A stretch of 64,000 nt of DNA. Origin: Emmonsiellopsis sp. PD_33 (taxonomy: Eukaryota; Ascomycota; Eurotiomycetes; Onygenales; Ajellomycetaceae). Shown one piece after another: positions 12,240 through 25,883 of this stretch (its first letter is position 1; the number at the start of each line of letters is the position of its first letter). A program made the position numbers and the translations under genes. The DNA lies in assembly GCA_032988165.1 (NCBI GenBank), contig JANTQF010000013.1, forward strand, positions 124,001-188,000. The letters run 5' to 3'. The notes under the pieces are model-generated. The model saw only the letters and a list, made by a program, of their open reading frames with translations. It was not told the DNA's origin and did not search any database.

Positions 12240-15200
12240 GAATTCTTCTTGTTCATACTCATATTATCATATGAGTTCTTTCACATCTAGTAAGGTATAC
12301 ATAAAGTACTACTAGTCCTCTTCTAATTCATACCCTTTCCATTATATAAAATATTCAACCTTTATGCTACATTTAAGGTTTTTAGTTCATTTTACTAGTA
12401 TTTTCTCAAGTTTATATGATTATCATTTCAATATATTGCCTTCTATTACTACAAGGCCTAATACTAGTAGGGTGCACCTAAAGAGGTTCTCTTCCCAGGG
12501 GGTGAGTTCTAAGTGAGCAATGGATATTACAGAGTGTACTCAGAAGTATACTGGGAGGTCTAGAAGATAGGTAAGGCTACTAACCTAGTAAAGAACTATA
12601 AAGAGACCTATATATTAAGAAGTAAACTTGCTATAAGCTTAGAGTAGAGGTATATCATAGCCTTTGCTAATTCAGAGAAGAACTCTATTATCTGTAGTAA
12701 AGAACCTTAAGGTGTACTTCTTATTATAATACTTCTTTATAAATATTGCTGCTGTGTGGAGTGTCTTATTTGCATCAAAACAGCTAGAGAAGTTCTGAGA
12801 ATTCTGATTTTAAAGAGTCTGTACTAGCTGGAGTGGTGATTTGAGCTTTTAACTATACATATATTAGTAAGAGGATATTCTTATTACTAATGCTATAATA
12901 CTGTTAAAGAGTACTTGAAGTAAGAGAGCTGAGTCCTCTTATTACTATAAATCTTTTAATATTATAATTATGTGTTAGAGAGTAATTTCATACATCTGAT
13001 TTATAATCTCTAATTAGCTATCTACTTGAGGGTGATAAGCTATAGTATAGAGAAGTTCTACCCCAAGGGACTTAAAGATCATTGCTTAGAATTAACTGAG
13101 GAACTTTCTATCTCTATCTGAAATAATATAAAATAGCATGCCTCAATTACTCATTATCAGCTATTTAATGAATAACTTAACCTAGAATTCTACATCTTAA
13201 TCTTAGCATTCTGAGATGAAGGCCATCCTCTTGCTTACTTTGCAAGTAATAGTTTTGCCAGTATTAAATTGTTCTTTGGGAAGACTAAGGATAATTTCAA
13301 TTATAATAATATGAAATAGGGATGACTTCATAATGATTAACTACAGTGTACTATATAATTTATGGCAGTAAATAATGTTCTAGAGGTAGCTAAGATAGTG
13401 GTAGATATATTCTTTAATAAAATAAGTCTTCTTATAGATAAATAACTCATCTAACTTCTCTATAGTTCACTGTAGTCCAAGGTGTGCATCTAAGTGCACA
13501 ATTTTAATGACATTATCAATAAGGGGCTAAGAAATGCAGAGCTGCACAGTGTCTTCATGATTATAATATAATAAGTTATCATCAGAATTGATGTGATATA
13601 GTAGCTTGAATTGATTTTCTACAGATAATATACTGTTTACTTTTATAACTTCTAAAATCATAGCTAGCCTTGAGTCTTGCTGATAGGCATTCAGAAGTCT
13701 TTATCAGAATTATAAGAATATTATAACTACTATAATTATGTAATCTACTAGAAATGTATTTGTAATCTCAGCAGCCAGATCTTTTAGAGGCTCATTTTGA
13801 TTCATAGATGCATCTAACTGCAATCAAGATAGAGCATCTAGAATGATATGTGTGCAGCCAGGTTTATAAAATATCTATAGATTAAATCACTATATATATT
13901 GAGCAGCTTGAATGAGCCTTAAGTTGAGTTTATTCATAGAAAAGGTGATTAGTGATATCTATCTAGTAATTTATAGTATGATTAAATAATCAGTATATAT
14001 AATCACTGAAAGTTTTATGACCTTAATCATATATTATACTTTCTTAAGCATTCAGACCAAACATGTAACCTTTAGTTTAATTAGCTAGTATCTAATTTCT
14101 ACTGATGTGAGGATCTTGGAGAGGAACATAATGAGCTCCACTATGATTAATAAAGGTAAAGTCTTAAAGTCTGGGGTTTTTCCATATTATATCTTTTTAA
14201 GTAGTATTTATTCTGATTTTATATGAAATATCATTATCTTAAAGCCTCTCTATTTAGAAGCATCAATATCAAAGAAGAGGTATCATATACTATCATGATA
14301 TACTAGAAATAAATCCTTAGTAAATACTGCTTGTATGTCATTGAATGCTTTCTCTTCTTTTTCCATGGGCTTTCTAAGGAGTGTTTGAGTAAAGAATTAA
14401 ATTTATAGCCTTTTTTTTACTAACACATCCTTAAGGAGCATCATCTTATATGCCTGTAGAAGCTCTGTATGATAGATATAAAAAAGCACATAGTTTCTCA
14501 GTTATTCTATTATATTAAGGTAAGTCTCTAAGTTCTTCAGATTCTTAAGGAATGTGATTCTTGCCAGTATGACAATACAATTCTTTATTAGTATAAGGCC
14601 CAGAGATGAGACCTTATATCCTAGCAGTCTAACTGAGGAGAAGCTAATAAATGCTTTCTTTAGATTGATGATAATATTCTTATCATAGAATAAACTAAAG
14701 ATCTTTCTTAGATGTTTATTATATTTCTTCATAATGATACTTGCAGCAATTAGGTTATTAATGTAATAGTAGATAAACTTTTTGAACTTCTTTAGAAAGA
14801 GGTTAATTTTATACTGCACATATACCAGTAAGTTTATATATCTTATTATAGTAACTAAGAAGATCTCTTATCTGTAGTGTAATACAACTAATAAGTATCA
14901 TCAGTGATCATGGCAGACTCTCCATTAGTAAAAGAAACTTGTACAGTTAAGAATAGTAATATAGTAATATTCTTTCATAAAGTTGATAATCTCTATCTAC
15001 TATATCATTGAATATACATCAGACTCAATTATCTTATTTAGTTCCTAGACATTAATAATAGAGTAGCCTTTTTATATGCTATTTACTTCCTTTCAAACTA
15101 TAAATACTGAGTATTTAGAGAGGGTATGGTCTGTTGCTCATTTCATGCACTTTTAGGCATATAATTTATTAAAAAGTTTATTTATAACCTTATGATCTTT

Positions 15201-16830
15201 CTGGCCTAGAAGGTATATCTTTACTTAAGTCTGAAGCTTATAATTCTTCAGTGATAAGAGGGGAATTTACATTTACTCATCCTCTGGCAGGTTTATAGCA
15301 TTATTATAGTCTTCCTAAATTTCAGGAAATTCATTATAAATTTATGTGAAGTATTTTGTAGTCTTCTTATCACCATAGATTATTATATCATTGAGTAGTT
15401 TTACTTCTACTCTAGTGGAGTTGATATTGATGGCATGTAGAGATTCCTCCAGTGACTCTAGTATATTTAGATTGTCATTTAACTTATACTGGGGCTATTT
15501 TTTAGGTAGACTAAGAGCTAATGATTCCATCATAAAGTTGATTAAATATATACTAGTAGCATTATATTCTCTTAGAGTGTTAATATGAGATCTTCATGGA
15601 ATTGTGACCTATCTATTTATATTATTGATGATATAGGTAAATGAGAGATTATAGTTCATAATTTGCACATATACCTAGAGTAGCAGTATGACAGAGTTAA
15701 AGATATAGTTCCTATCTATAGATAGGCATTCCTTTTTATCAAGGCAACATCTAAGGGAAATTTTCACCTCTAATCTGGGTAGAATAATAACTTTAACATC
15801 TGAATATATTAATCTAATGGCTTGATAGTCTTTTTTTAATATCACTGAAATTTTAACTTCTATATTTTCATATAACTTTATTCATAGCATTCTTTTATCT
15901 AGATCTATAGTGATGCTCTCCAGCATCATATTATCTATATCAAGTAGCAGGTTGATATAAAGGTCATTAATGACATGTACTTCCATTAAGATCTAGGCAA
16001 GTACTAGTATATATTTTTCATCTAGTAGAACTACAGGTAATATGAGTAGAATTACAACTATCTTAGAGGATTTCATAGAGTCTTTAATGCTCCTAATTGA
16101 TATTCACAGGCAAGTCAGGCATGATATCTTATTACATTGTTACTTAAGAAACTTCTTACTTATAAGCATCATCATATAGCCAGAGTCTACACATATTAGT
16201 AGCAGCTTGGAGGCATTCTAGTAGAACATCATGATAGTAATATATTTCTAATTGCAGAATATATAACTATATAGTGTATTTAAATCAGCTGATTACTAAG
16301 ATACTATTACTTATAGTATAAAGTCAGGGCTTGCATGGAAGGCCTATAGAGTTGCCATGCAAATCTTTAGATACTTATATAGATTATTATGTGAATTAAA
16401 TACTTCACCACATCTATAATAGATAGCTGTTGTGGGGTCTATATGAAATATATTTACCTCTAAATCATATATATCATCATTATATGATTGCTCCTATAAA
16501 TCATTCATGAGCATTTTTATATCATCATAGTAAGGGTTAAACTCCATCTCCTAATCATATGAATCTTCTATGAACTTCTCTAATTCCTTGAGGTCAGCAT
16601 GAAATACTACTTGTTTGCATGGCTGTTGATTTCATAGCTGCCTATCAGGTAGATTAATATTAGAAGTACCCTTAGATACTAGTAGCTAGAGTTGTTACTT
16701 CAGAGCTGACAGTTCAGAATAATCTTGCTAGGCTTTACCTTAATAGTTTTCATTACACTAATTGTAGTAGTTATTATATTAGTTGTTGTTGCTATCATAT
16801 TGATTATTATTCTTACTGTAGTTACAATAC
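12240..16830 (-). pseudogene. Gypsy-3 pol: zinc finger, protease, RT, RNase H, integrase
   Basis: On the minus strand the region opens near 16400 with a C2H2-like finger (YRCGEVFNSHNNLYKYLKIC; the first Cys now Tyr). Next come a retropepsin with VDSG around 16150-16200 and a reverse transcriptase whose YxDD box reads YYINNLIAAS (14502-14819), both Asp residues changed to Asn. RNase H lies at about 13900-14200. The integrase at about 12900-13650 has recognisable core words (FRQR.KVPQ, then YSLSPSS, standing for the usual FISDRD and YHPQ regions), and a C-terminal GPF/chromodomain-like part lies at 12250-12600. The finger-plus-protease arrangement resembles a gypsy family common in ascomycetes, from general knowledge. 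No LTR pair was found, and the 5' end is cut exactly at arm B. Confidence 0.8.
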
Positions 16831-16838
16831 TGTTTATT

Positions 16839-19215
16839 CATCAGCAAAAAATTTTTTTCACTCCACTTTAGTGTGCCAAGTCATGTAGCTTATGTGTTAA
16901 AAGTACTTAAGCTAACTTCAGGCTAACTCTGAATTAGCATGAAAATCACAATCTTACTTCTGTAGTCTCTAGACTTTAAGTGATCTGCATGTAGGCCTTA
17001 TATCCCTCTAGTATTATATGGGATGTTGACTGTCCCTATATTGCCTCAGAGTGATTTTATGCATGAAGGAAGAACTCTAATATATCTCATGCATGCCTTA
17101 TTATGTGTCCTTCCTTGATATTGGTGTGTGCATGAAAGGAGAACCCTGATACATCTTATGCATGCCTTATTATACATCCTTCCTTGATGTTAGTATGGGT
17201 CAGAAGGCAAGGCTCCAATAGATTATATATATATATATATAATTAATTATGTATGTAATTACTATTACTACATTATGTAAATATATTATTATTAACTAAC
17301 TACTCTGCCTACTTCATACATTTAGATTTCATATAATCTCACATCTTCATCTATTAGCATGCCTTACATATTGTGACAAGCTAACTACCTTCACAGTCAT
17401 TCATGTCATTACCCTAATTGCAAGTTCATAATAATAAATCTAAGTGAGCTGACCCTATCACCCTTTACTCTTAGCACTATTATTTACTATTATCATTATT
17501 ATTGACTATTATCTCTATTATTTACTCATACTACTATCATTAGCTATCTACTATTATTCACTATTATCACCCATTAACCTTATTAGAGTCATCCACACTG
17601 TGAAACACAGGTATGATAGAATATAATATCTAATAATATTTTATAAAATATGGATGTACTCTGTCCATTAGTAGGGTTACCCACTTAATAGCTTGAATAG
17701 GGAGTAGGTCATTCAGACATCTAGTTTTTCTTTTGTAGCCTTCCTCTCCAAGACCCTAAGTAGGTTATAGGGTAAGATTGCTTTGATTAGTACACTTCCA
17801 TATCTTATTAAAGATATGAAAGTATATCAATCAAAAGAACCTCATCTCTGAACCCACTCTGGGCTGACTCTATTTCTAGGTACAAGCTATAGTATATTAA
17901 GCTGGGAAACCATGTAGAGGCCAACCATCTAAGAGAGAGTTAAAATTAATGATAATAATAGTTATTATTAGTCATCTGCTGCTACTATTATGTGCTATTA
18001 CTATCATTATTGGCAGTTATTACCATTATTTACTATTACTATTATTATTAGTAGTCTTATGAGTATAGATGCACACTACATGTTGCTTTAGAAGATATTA
18101 GGAAGTCTGAATAGTATGCTATAAAGTAAGAGCAAGAAAAAGAGTCATTTAGATAGTATACTATAAAGTAAGGGTGAGAAAAAGATAGCATATTATAAAG
18201 TGAGAGTAAGAAAAAGAGCTGCTCAGACAGCATGCCATAAAGTGAGGATGAGAAAAAGATAGTATGCCATGAAGTGAGAGCAAGAAAAAGAGCTATTCAG
18301 ATAGTATATTATAAAGTAAGAGTAAGAAAAAGAGCTGCTCAGATAGCATGCCATGAAGTAAGAATAAGAAAAAAAGCTATTAAAAAGAAGTAGAAAGAGT
18401 TACAGAAAGAAATAGAGCCTACTTTTTAATAATAATGACTGTTATTATTAATTATTCACTACTATTATTATATGCTATTACTATCATTATTAGTAGTTAT
18501 TGTCATTATTTGTTATTACTATTATTATTAGTTGTCTCATGAGTGCAGGTATATGCCTCATATTGTATTAAATTATCTTTATTATTCATTACTGCCATTA
18601 TATGCTATTACTGTCATCATTGATTATCTTATAGGTGTAGATGCACACTGTATGTTGCATTGAATCATCTTTATTATTTATTACTATTATTATATGTTAT
18701 TACTGTCATTATTAGTAATTATTACTATTATTTGCTGTTACTGTCATTGTTGATTGTCTTATAGGTGTAGGCACACACTGCATGTTGCTTTGAATTATCT
18801 TTATTGTTATCTATTAGAGTAAAATATAAAATCTCAAGTAATAAGATACCTAATTATTGCCTAAAAAGCTGATAATCTTAATCTTGCACCTACCATAATT
18901 TAGTATAGGGGTAACTTTAACATCAGAATCCTCTTTCTCAGTAGACAAGTTACTGACCCCTTAACTCTTTTTGTATTTTAAAGTTTAAGTTATAAATGAA
19001 GTAATATTATTTCTTTCATACTTAACTACCTATGCATGCTCCTGCTTAACTGTTGCCTTGCACTAGTTGTAGATTATATATTAGGGTTTTTTTGAATAAT
19101 CTAGCATCTGTGGTTAACAGTAAACTTTTCATCTGGGAATATTTACTATTACTATCATTATTAGCTATTAACCACTGCCACTATGTGTCATTACTGTTAT
19201 AGTTTGTAGTTAGCT
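16839..19215. repeat. Right arm (arm B) of inverted repeat 1
   Basis: This is the reverse complement of 1-2185 joined to 9585-10101. The join is clean: around 17355-17390 the sequence runs through the site that gypsy-1 occupies in arm A, so B is the empty-site copy. It contains two to three copies of a roughly 65-bp repeat (17050-17215), an (AT)n tract (17225-17245), the counterpart of 1580-1920 (17590-17880), and triplet satellite at 17490-17570, 17950-18060 and 18420-18790. No gene seen. Arm B continues rightwards into more satellite after an LTR-like block. Confidence 0.85.
18106..18375. repeat. 42-bp tandem repeat in arm B, six to seven copies
   Basis: Reverse-complement counterpart of 965-1215: units such as AGTGAGAGTAAGAAAAAGAG followed by CTGCTCAGACAGCATGCC. 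Two copies are shortened by about 9-12 bp, as also seen in arm A. Confidence 0.8.
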
Positions 19216-19294
19216 ATTATCACCATTATTTGCTGTTACTGTCATTATTAGCTATTAACTATTATTACCTTTATTTACCCTTACTATCATATAC

Positions 19295-19965
19295 CAAATA
19301 AAGATATAGAAGTCAAGCTAATATAATCTTATAATCTTATAAATGAATCAACAATCTAATATCAATGCTAATAATGTGAAGAGATAGTAATTTAAAATCC
19401 AAAAGAGGAAATGAATCAGTAGTAAATGAGAATGAAATAGAATTCATATAGGAGGTAAGTAGCATATAGACATATAAAGAATGTCAGGATTAATAAAGAT
19501 GATTAAAGAGACTATCAAAATAATAATTAACCTCATATAATTAATAATTACAGGCCTTAAACTTAGAGATCAACTAAGTGAATGTAGTAGGTAAAATAGA
19601 GACAGACTGTACCAGCATAGCTAATAGAGCTATCTCATGCACTCATCTGAATAGAATCCCAAACAACTATTAAAGATAGCAAGAAAATAGAAGGACTAAA
19701 GGCCAGGCAGGGCCTAGGAGATAGTAGAAGATGCTCATTAGAATGAGAGATAAACATAGTGATAGTGTAGAAGTAAGATATATATAGTGAAGAGATAGAA
19801 GATATAAAATGATAAGAATAGAATGAAAAGAGAAGATTAGAGTAAAGAGATTAAATTAAGTAACTCATTATGTGATTAAAAGATAATAAGTAAAACTATA
19901 CTAAAATACTCAGATTTTCCTCACTACTAATAGCATTCTGTGACCCAACCCACTTCATATATATT
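19295..19965. repeat. LTR-like block interrupting satellite; related to 53345-54035
   Basis: The block splits the triplet satellite of arm B (present on both sides at 19130-19290 and 19970-20340). From about 19435 it is collinear with 53345-54035 in the same orientation; shared words include AACTGAGTGAATG-like text, GAGACAGACTGTAC versus GAGACAGGCTGTACTGG, AGGTAGCAAGAAAATAGAAG and GATAGTAGAAGA. It reads best as a solo LTR or truncated retroelement end. I could not define terminal repeats. Confidence 0.5.
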
Positions 19966-20390
19966 TAGTAGTCAGCTATTATTACCATTATTTGCTGTTG
20001 CTATTATAGTTAGTAGTTATTACTATTATTTATTATTGCTGTCATTATTGGTTATTAACTATTAGCTACTGCCATTATGGGCTATTACTGTTATAGTTGA
20101 TAGTCAGCTATTATTACCATTATTTGTTGTTACTATCATTATTAGCTGTTAGCTGTTAATCACTATTATTATATACTATTACTATTATAATTAGTAGTTA
20201 GCTGTTATTGTCATTATTTGCTATTGCTATCATTATTAGTTATTGATTGTTAGCCACTATCATTATATATCATTACTATTATAATTAGTAATCAGCTATT
20301 ATTATCATTATTTACTGTTGTTATTATCATTCCTAATTGACCTTCACCATCACTGCTATCACTGCCATTATTCATTATCACTCAAGCACA
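19966..20390. repeat. Triplet satellite with a 94-bp higher-order unit
   Basis: About three units of 94 bp (starting near 19966, 20103, 20197 and 20293, the first longer) are each made of degenerate TATTATYAC/CATTATT triplets. It is the right-hand continuation of the arm B satellite and borders the Plavaka-type unit. Non-coding. Confidence 0.65.
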
Positions 20391-20699
20391 ATGTTTAATG
20401 CTTGAATTATCTCTTCTTTGAAGCTAAGGAGTGTACCAGCATTAGAGGATGCTAAATACTTAAGGAGTGATGCAACATTAAGAACACTCACTGGGAAAAC
20501 TTAGACTTAATAGGTTTAAACATTTAAGATAGATTTATCTTTATCATTCTAATAGTATGTAATTGAGAATGCTATCTTCTCATCTACATTGCTGAGAGCT
20601 ATTCTGTAGACTAATATAACTTTATAATCTATAGTAATGTAATTTTTTATATTACTAAAATTTTTCTTCAACATTATCTCATACATTCATTTCAGTTTT

Positions 20700-23600
20700 C
20701 TATCAGAAGGTAGCTCTTTTAGTAGTTCTTATTTATTATTTAGAATCCTACTTGAACCAGATGCCTCCAGTGCTAGTGCTAGTACTACTTGACTCTAACA
20801 CATCAGTATTATCATCACTATCAGAGTCATATTGTAGGTCCTGGTAGTTGCTAATAGTGGAGTTATAGCTGCTGACATTCTCTCTATATTTAGAAATACT
20901 TTTCATACAGCTACTATAATCTAAAAGGTAGAAGATTCTTATTGAGTAGAATAGATTATTATTTCTATACTATTTAACTTTAACATACTGATATCATCAT
21001 TGCTATTAGAGTTATATTGTAGGTCCTAGCAGTTATTAATAGTAAAGTTATAGCTACTAACATTCCCTCCATATTCAGAAATACTCTTCATATAGGTGTC
21101 ATAACATGAAGCCTGAGGAAGTAGATTTCTTATATTACTTCTTAATCTTCTGAATTTTAGTAGTACTATGAAAGTCATCACATTCTACATGTTAATACTA
21201 TTATTAGCTATTACTTTTATTATTAGTTATTATTCTAATTATTCACTATTAGGATCACTCTGTTTACTCTATTAATTAATTGGGTAAATTCAAAGAATAA
21301 TATTTCTATAACTTACTTATTAAATCATCATCCTCTCATGCCTATCTTTCTCAGCCTTTTTTCCCATATATCCACCTACTTTCTTGCCAAACTCATAAAG
21401 TTAGAATGGTAGATAGTATTATATTAGTCTCAATCAATATAATGATTAATGAAGTATATCAGCTATTAACCCTACTTTAATAAGAAAAACTTTAAAATTA
21501 CATAGACACTTCAAACCACATATTCTAAAGAGTAGAACTATCAGTTGGTCAGATACTATCTTTAATTTATCTAACTCAGAGTAGGCTTCTTAATCTCAAG
21601 TATATCAGTAATCTCATGTGGAAGTCCAGTTGATCCTCCATAAAGCTGAAAAATATTAATAAAGGCACTCATATATATAACACTTCATAAAGAATCTCCA
21701 TTATAGACCTCCTATGTATGATCTTTAACTGTAAGAATGACCTTAAAGTATTTAACTCTTTATTCATTTATAAGAGATTATTGATCTACCTTCTTCTTCT
21801 AAATCTAGATATAATTTTTATGCTAGCTCTTCTCTCTCTCTCACTTGAGACTACATCTAACTAGCTTCTATTTCAGTTTATCTTCTTTTACTAGCTCACA
21901 TTCATTAATTTACTAACAGAATATTAACCTGTAAAGCTACATAACATACTTATTTATTCATGAAGAATCTGACTCTAAATGATCAATTATAGTTTCAAAG
22001 CTCTTCATATCATTATATTTCTTTTGCATCTCCCACATAAATACTATAAATACCTTCTGAAGACCATTCAACTGCAGTTACTAATATAGACTTCTAAAGT
22101 GTATCTTATCCTGTGGAAGGCTTCCCCTCTTTACTTCCTTATACTTATAAGCTATCAGATTAAGAGCTGTGCTGAGCTTACTGATCTTAATATTAATAAA
22201 AGTGTTAAGTTTACTTGAAGAACTAGCTATTTACATGTAGGCCTTGATGTTGTGCTGAAGAGTCTAGTAGTTAACTCAGTATATAATATATTTAATAATT
22301 TAGATCTTAAACTTATTATGCTCATTATACTTATTTGTTCAACTAAATGACTTCTTCATTAAATATTTGTAAGTACTCTTTAAGCTACTTATATTCATAC
22401 TATTAGTAGTTCCTATCAATCAAATAAAATCAATATAGTATTAAATAACATGAAACTTCAGAAAGTTAAAGTGGCTATTCTTTCAGTATTTACTGAAGAT
22501 ATACTTTAATTTATCAATTTAATATAATATAGTTTTCATGTACTCCAGAGTTTCATCATTATGAGATTAGTAGTTAGCAAGCATTCAGAAGTCTATAATT
22601 ACTCATAAGAAAAAAATTATAATATCTATCTTCAAATCTTTAATTAAGAATGTAATAGTAGGGATTAGCTGTTATATTAGAGCCTCCTATTTAATCTTAG
22701 TTCATTACTTAATCTTACTGAAGTTCTTTTAGAATATCTTTAGCTCAGTAAATCTGAGAATCAGCTTTAACCACTCATCTAGTTACTTTATACTATCCAA
22801 ATCCTCTATTAATATAGTTATTGTAGAATCAGTCTATCTTCTCTTGCAAATAGTATCCTTTAGATGCTGTTTACACCAGGTCAGCAGATAGTCAAGTAAC
22901 TCTTTAAGTAACTAATGTAGGAGATTAAGCATCATTGCTGTATAAATATTAGTGAATTTATAGCCCCAGATAAAGTTAGATACAGGATGAATACTCATAT
23001 TAGTATTAATTTCATCTCTTTTCAGTTATTAAATGGAATCTTTTATATATTCATATATTTATAATAGCCATCTAGTTTATAGATTCTCATGTTCTTTAGG
23101 GGGGACTTAGCATATCATATAGTGTGAGTCATTCTTAACTCCTATAAAAATGATCTATTCTTTATAGTCAGCCATCAATTCAATAATGATAGGAAAACAC
23201 TTCCAGTAGCATCTATCAGCACAAAGAATAATAGTATTATCAACTGAAAGTTTTTCAATGGCTTGTGAAGCTATCAGCTTTATTTCCAATACATTACTTA
23301 AAACTCTTTAGGATGACTCACATTCAAAAATTCATTTTATAACTGTATGATAGATAGTTACTTTTATACCTTGATCCTCCTTTATCTTGATAATAGGTAG
23401 AAACTCAATTAGAATCAAACTAGAGATATCTTATTTTCATCACATATGACTGTTCAGATTCCTAATTGTTATATAAATTAGCTAGGCAGATAAATCACTG
23501 TGATGTTGGATTAAAACTATCTTATTAATAGTAATAAGTAATAGTATAACTATGGTTTCATCCTTAAGTTTCTCCTGGATGTTCCACCACTAATCTACAG

Positions 23601-24560
23601 TGTGTATCTTAATGTATACTTAATGATTTTTTTGATTGAATACTTGTACAGGTATATAAATAAGATGTTTCTTGAAAGCTTTATATCTAAGTAGAAAGAA
23701 GATAATAGGTAGAACATTCTAATAGTAGAATTAGTATTCATCAGCAGAACTGTCATTAATCATACTATCTACTATTATAGTCTTTACTCTTTAATTTTCT
23801 ATTAATATTTCCTACTTAATAGCATCAAGCTTGTATTGTCATTCATCTACACTACTAAAACTCAACTGGTTGCTCTAAATTTTCAATGCAGGAATTTTGA
23901 ACCAGGCAATTACATTTCTCTTTATTATCTAGTTGTTATTGAAGTACATTGCCAAGTTAAAATCTTATTTATTTTTGAAGGAATAGAAGATGTTATCCCA
24001 TATCTATCTATTTAGAGATAAAGGTGAATCTAATGTTATTACTAGTAGTATCTCAGCTAAGCATTCTGACTCTTACTTGTAGGTGACTGTCTGTACTGTA
24101 GTTGCACTGAGGTGGCCCTTCTGTACTGGAAATAATAGTATAATAATTATGAATCTAGATGATCATAGCCCTGCCTGCACATTTAAGGGCTCTGCTAGAA
24201 ACTCAGAATTTATTAACATGATTATATTATTATCTCCATTGATTCACAGTACATCATCAGAAGGGTTGAAGTTAACTGACAATTAATATTAGTTACTATC
24301 TAGCATTAAATAATAGTTTAAACTTATCTTGCATATGGACAGCTCTATCATCTTCCTGTGTCCCTCCTCTCTAAATGCTATTTATAATAGATTTCAAGTT
24401 GATCTGGATGCATTTTCTATAGTAATAAAACTCATATTAATTAAGTCCACTTAGATTTAATGCTATAAACCTATAATTATCATGAGAGTATAGGTGTCCA
24501 TCAGCAGTTCATTTTTTGCATGTTATATTTATAATTTAAAGTAATCTCTACATGTATAGA
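20700..24560 (-). pseudogene. Left Plavaka-type transposase copy
   Basis: This is the reverse-complement partner of the right copy at 61490-64000 and the only one whose C-terminal part lies in the window. It reads from about 24540 leftwards: a degraded N-terminal finger, the Plavaka core (partner of 61940-63800), then at 20700-21140 an acidic Ser/Asp-rich tail with an internal duplication of about 105 bp repeated 182 bp apart (20808-20910 and 20990-21095). Decay is heavier than in the right copy: the likely start ATG is now ATA and the two finger Cys residues read Tyr. Plavaka proteins are RNase H-fold transposases that cut and paste DNA. The identity is inferred mainly from the right copy. 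Confidence 0.75.
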
Positions 24561-24624
24561 AAAATTAATGTAAAATAGCTGATGAAACTCTAAATCATAA
24601 TATCTAGTAGGTAGTAACTAATAA

Positions 24625-24905
24625 TCTTTACTAGTATGAATATTGTAAATCACATGATGCTAATCAACCATCAAATTTATAATTACAAACATTAAACAGC
24701 TAAATTTGCAAGTCACATAGTGCTAATCAACTGTTAAATTTATAACTATGAATATTAGACTACTAAATTTGCAAGTCACATAGTGCTAATTAACCATCAA
24801 ATTTGTGATTATAAATATTAGACTACTAAATTTACAAGTCATATGGTACCAATCAACTGCTAAATTTACAACTATAAATGTTGAATTATTAAATTTGCAA
24901 GTCAC
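24625..24905. repeat. 63-bp tandem array, left copy
   Basis: Four to five diverged units of about 63 bp contain AAATTTGCAAGTCACATAG and GTGCTAATCAAC. This mirrors the right array at 61057-61371. See that entry for details. Confidence 0.85.
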
Positions 24906-25089
24906 CAATTAATCATGAAGGTTCTTGGACTACCAACATTGCAAATCATATTAGACTGTGAATGTTGGCCAGGATAGAGTACTACAGAAGTATATAATTT
25001 AGAGTAAAGTATTTAAAGGACAATTTAAAGGCAAGATAATTATTATTATTACTTTACAACTACTAAATATAAAATCTAACTCAAACTGA

Positions 25090-25510
25090 TTCTTAACTCT
25101 ATCTGCTGATATTATACTAGAGTTATCATATCCTTTCTCTGCTGCTTCTCCCATACTAATTGATCAGTCAACTCATATGATACTTGTATAGTGATTTCAT
25201 TAAACTTCAGCTGCAAGTTCTGACAGTAAAGAATTCCCACTTCAATCTTCACATCTTTACATACTATTTAGTGACAGTAGATCTTATTATTTTTCTAGCT
25301 TATTTAAGTAATTTAGCCTATAGTCTGTTCTTCATCAGTCTACAGCCATTTAGAGGTTAATAGAATCAGATGATGGGCTCTGACAAGTGTGAATCTCTAG
25401 ATGAGAATTTTTAAAGTAATAATAATAATAAGTGGGGTTTTCCCATCACAGTAATTATATGATTCTTAATTAAAGTTGAATGCATCAATTAGATTTTATC
25501 TATTTAAGAC
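25090..25510 (-). pseudogene. ORF-C, left copy
   Basis: Reverse-complement counterpart of 60440-60841. It encodes a Gln/Trp/Glu-containing small protein of about 130 residues without a domain I recognise. Gypsy-2 inserted about 50 bp upstream of it, between ORF-C and ORF-B. Confidence 0.5.
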
Positions 25511-25565
25511 TATTACACATCCATATAGTATCATAATAGAATAACTGAGTCCCTTAAGGTGCTAG

Positions 25566-25883
25566 TGAAGTGGGGATGGAGTGTGTGCATCAGGCAGCAC
25601 TGAACAGGGCAGCAGCAAACACAAGAAAAGAATTGAGGTCAATGTTGAAGCAAAGGAATGTATTGGCAATCTATAGTATAAAACAACACAGTAATAGAAT
25701 GATAAGGCACACACAAAAGAAACAAAAGATCTATCTCAAAGAAGCATACACATGCATGAGAAATTCATGAACAAACAGATGAAGTCTTACAGCAAAAGGA
25801 AAATATCTATCTTCATGGCTGTACTTGATGGTGAAAAGCCTTGATGAAAAATTGATCTGACCTGATGGTGGATCCTCACCACA
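25566..25883 (-). repeat. Gypsy-2 3' LTR
   Basis: 318 bp, nearly identical to 36704-37021 (differences are almost all C/T or G/A). Short open frames inside both LTRs are not genes. Confidence 0.95.

Larger units (their letters stand above)
22015..25565. repeat. Left arm of giant inverted repeat 2, outer segment
   Basis: The segment is collinear with the reverse complement of 60370-64000; for example 22020-22060 mirrors the last 40 bp of the window. It carries most of the left Plavaka copy, the 63-bp array and the ORF-C counterpart (about 25090-25510). It is separated from the rest of the arm by gypsy-2. The match presumably goes on to the left, where its partner is outside the window. Confidence 0.92.

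Noticed and set aside
9585..17370. Segments 9585-10101 and 16839-17370 as the LTR pair of gypsy-3
   Set aside because: They are inverted with respect to each other, while LTRs must be direct repeats.
25570..25770. Plus-strand open frame, with a twin at 36693-36908
   Set aside because: Both lie inside the gypsy-2 LTRs and are alike because the LTRs are alike.
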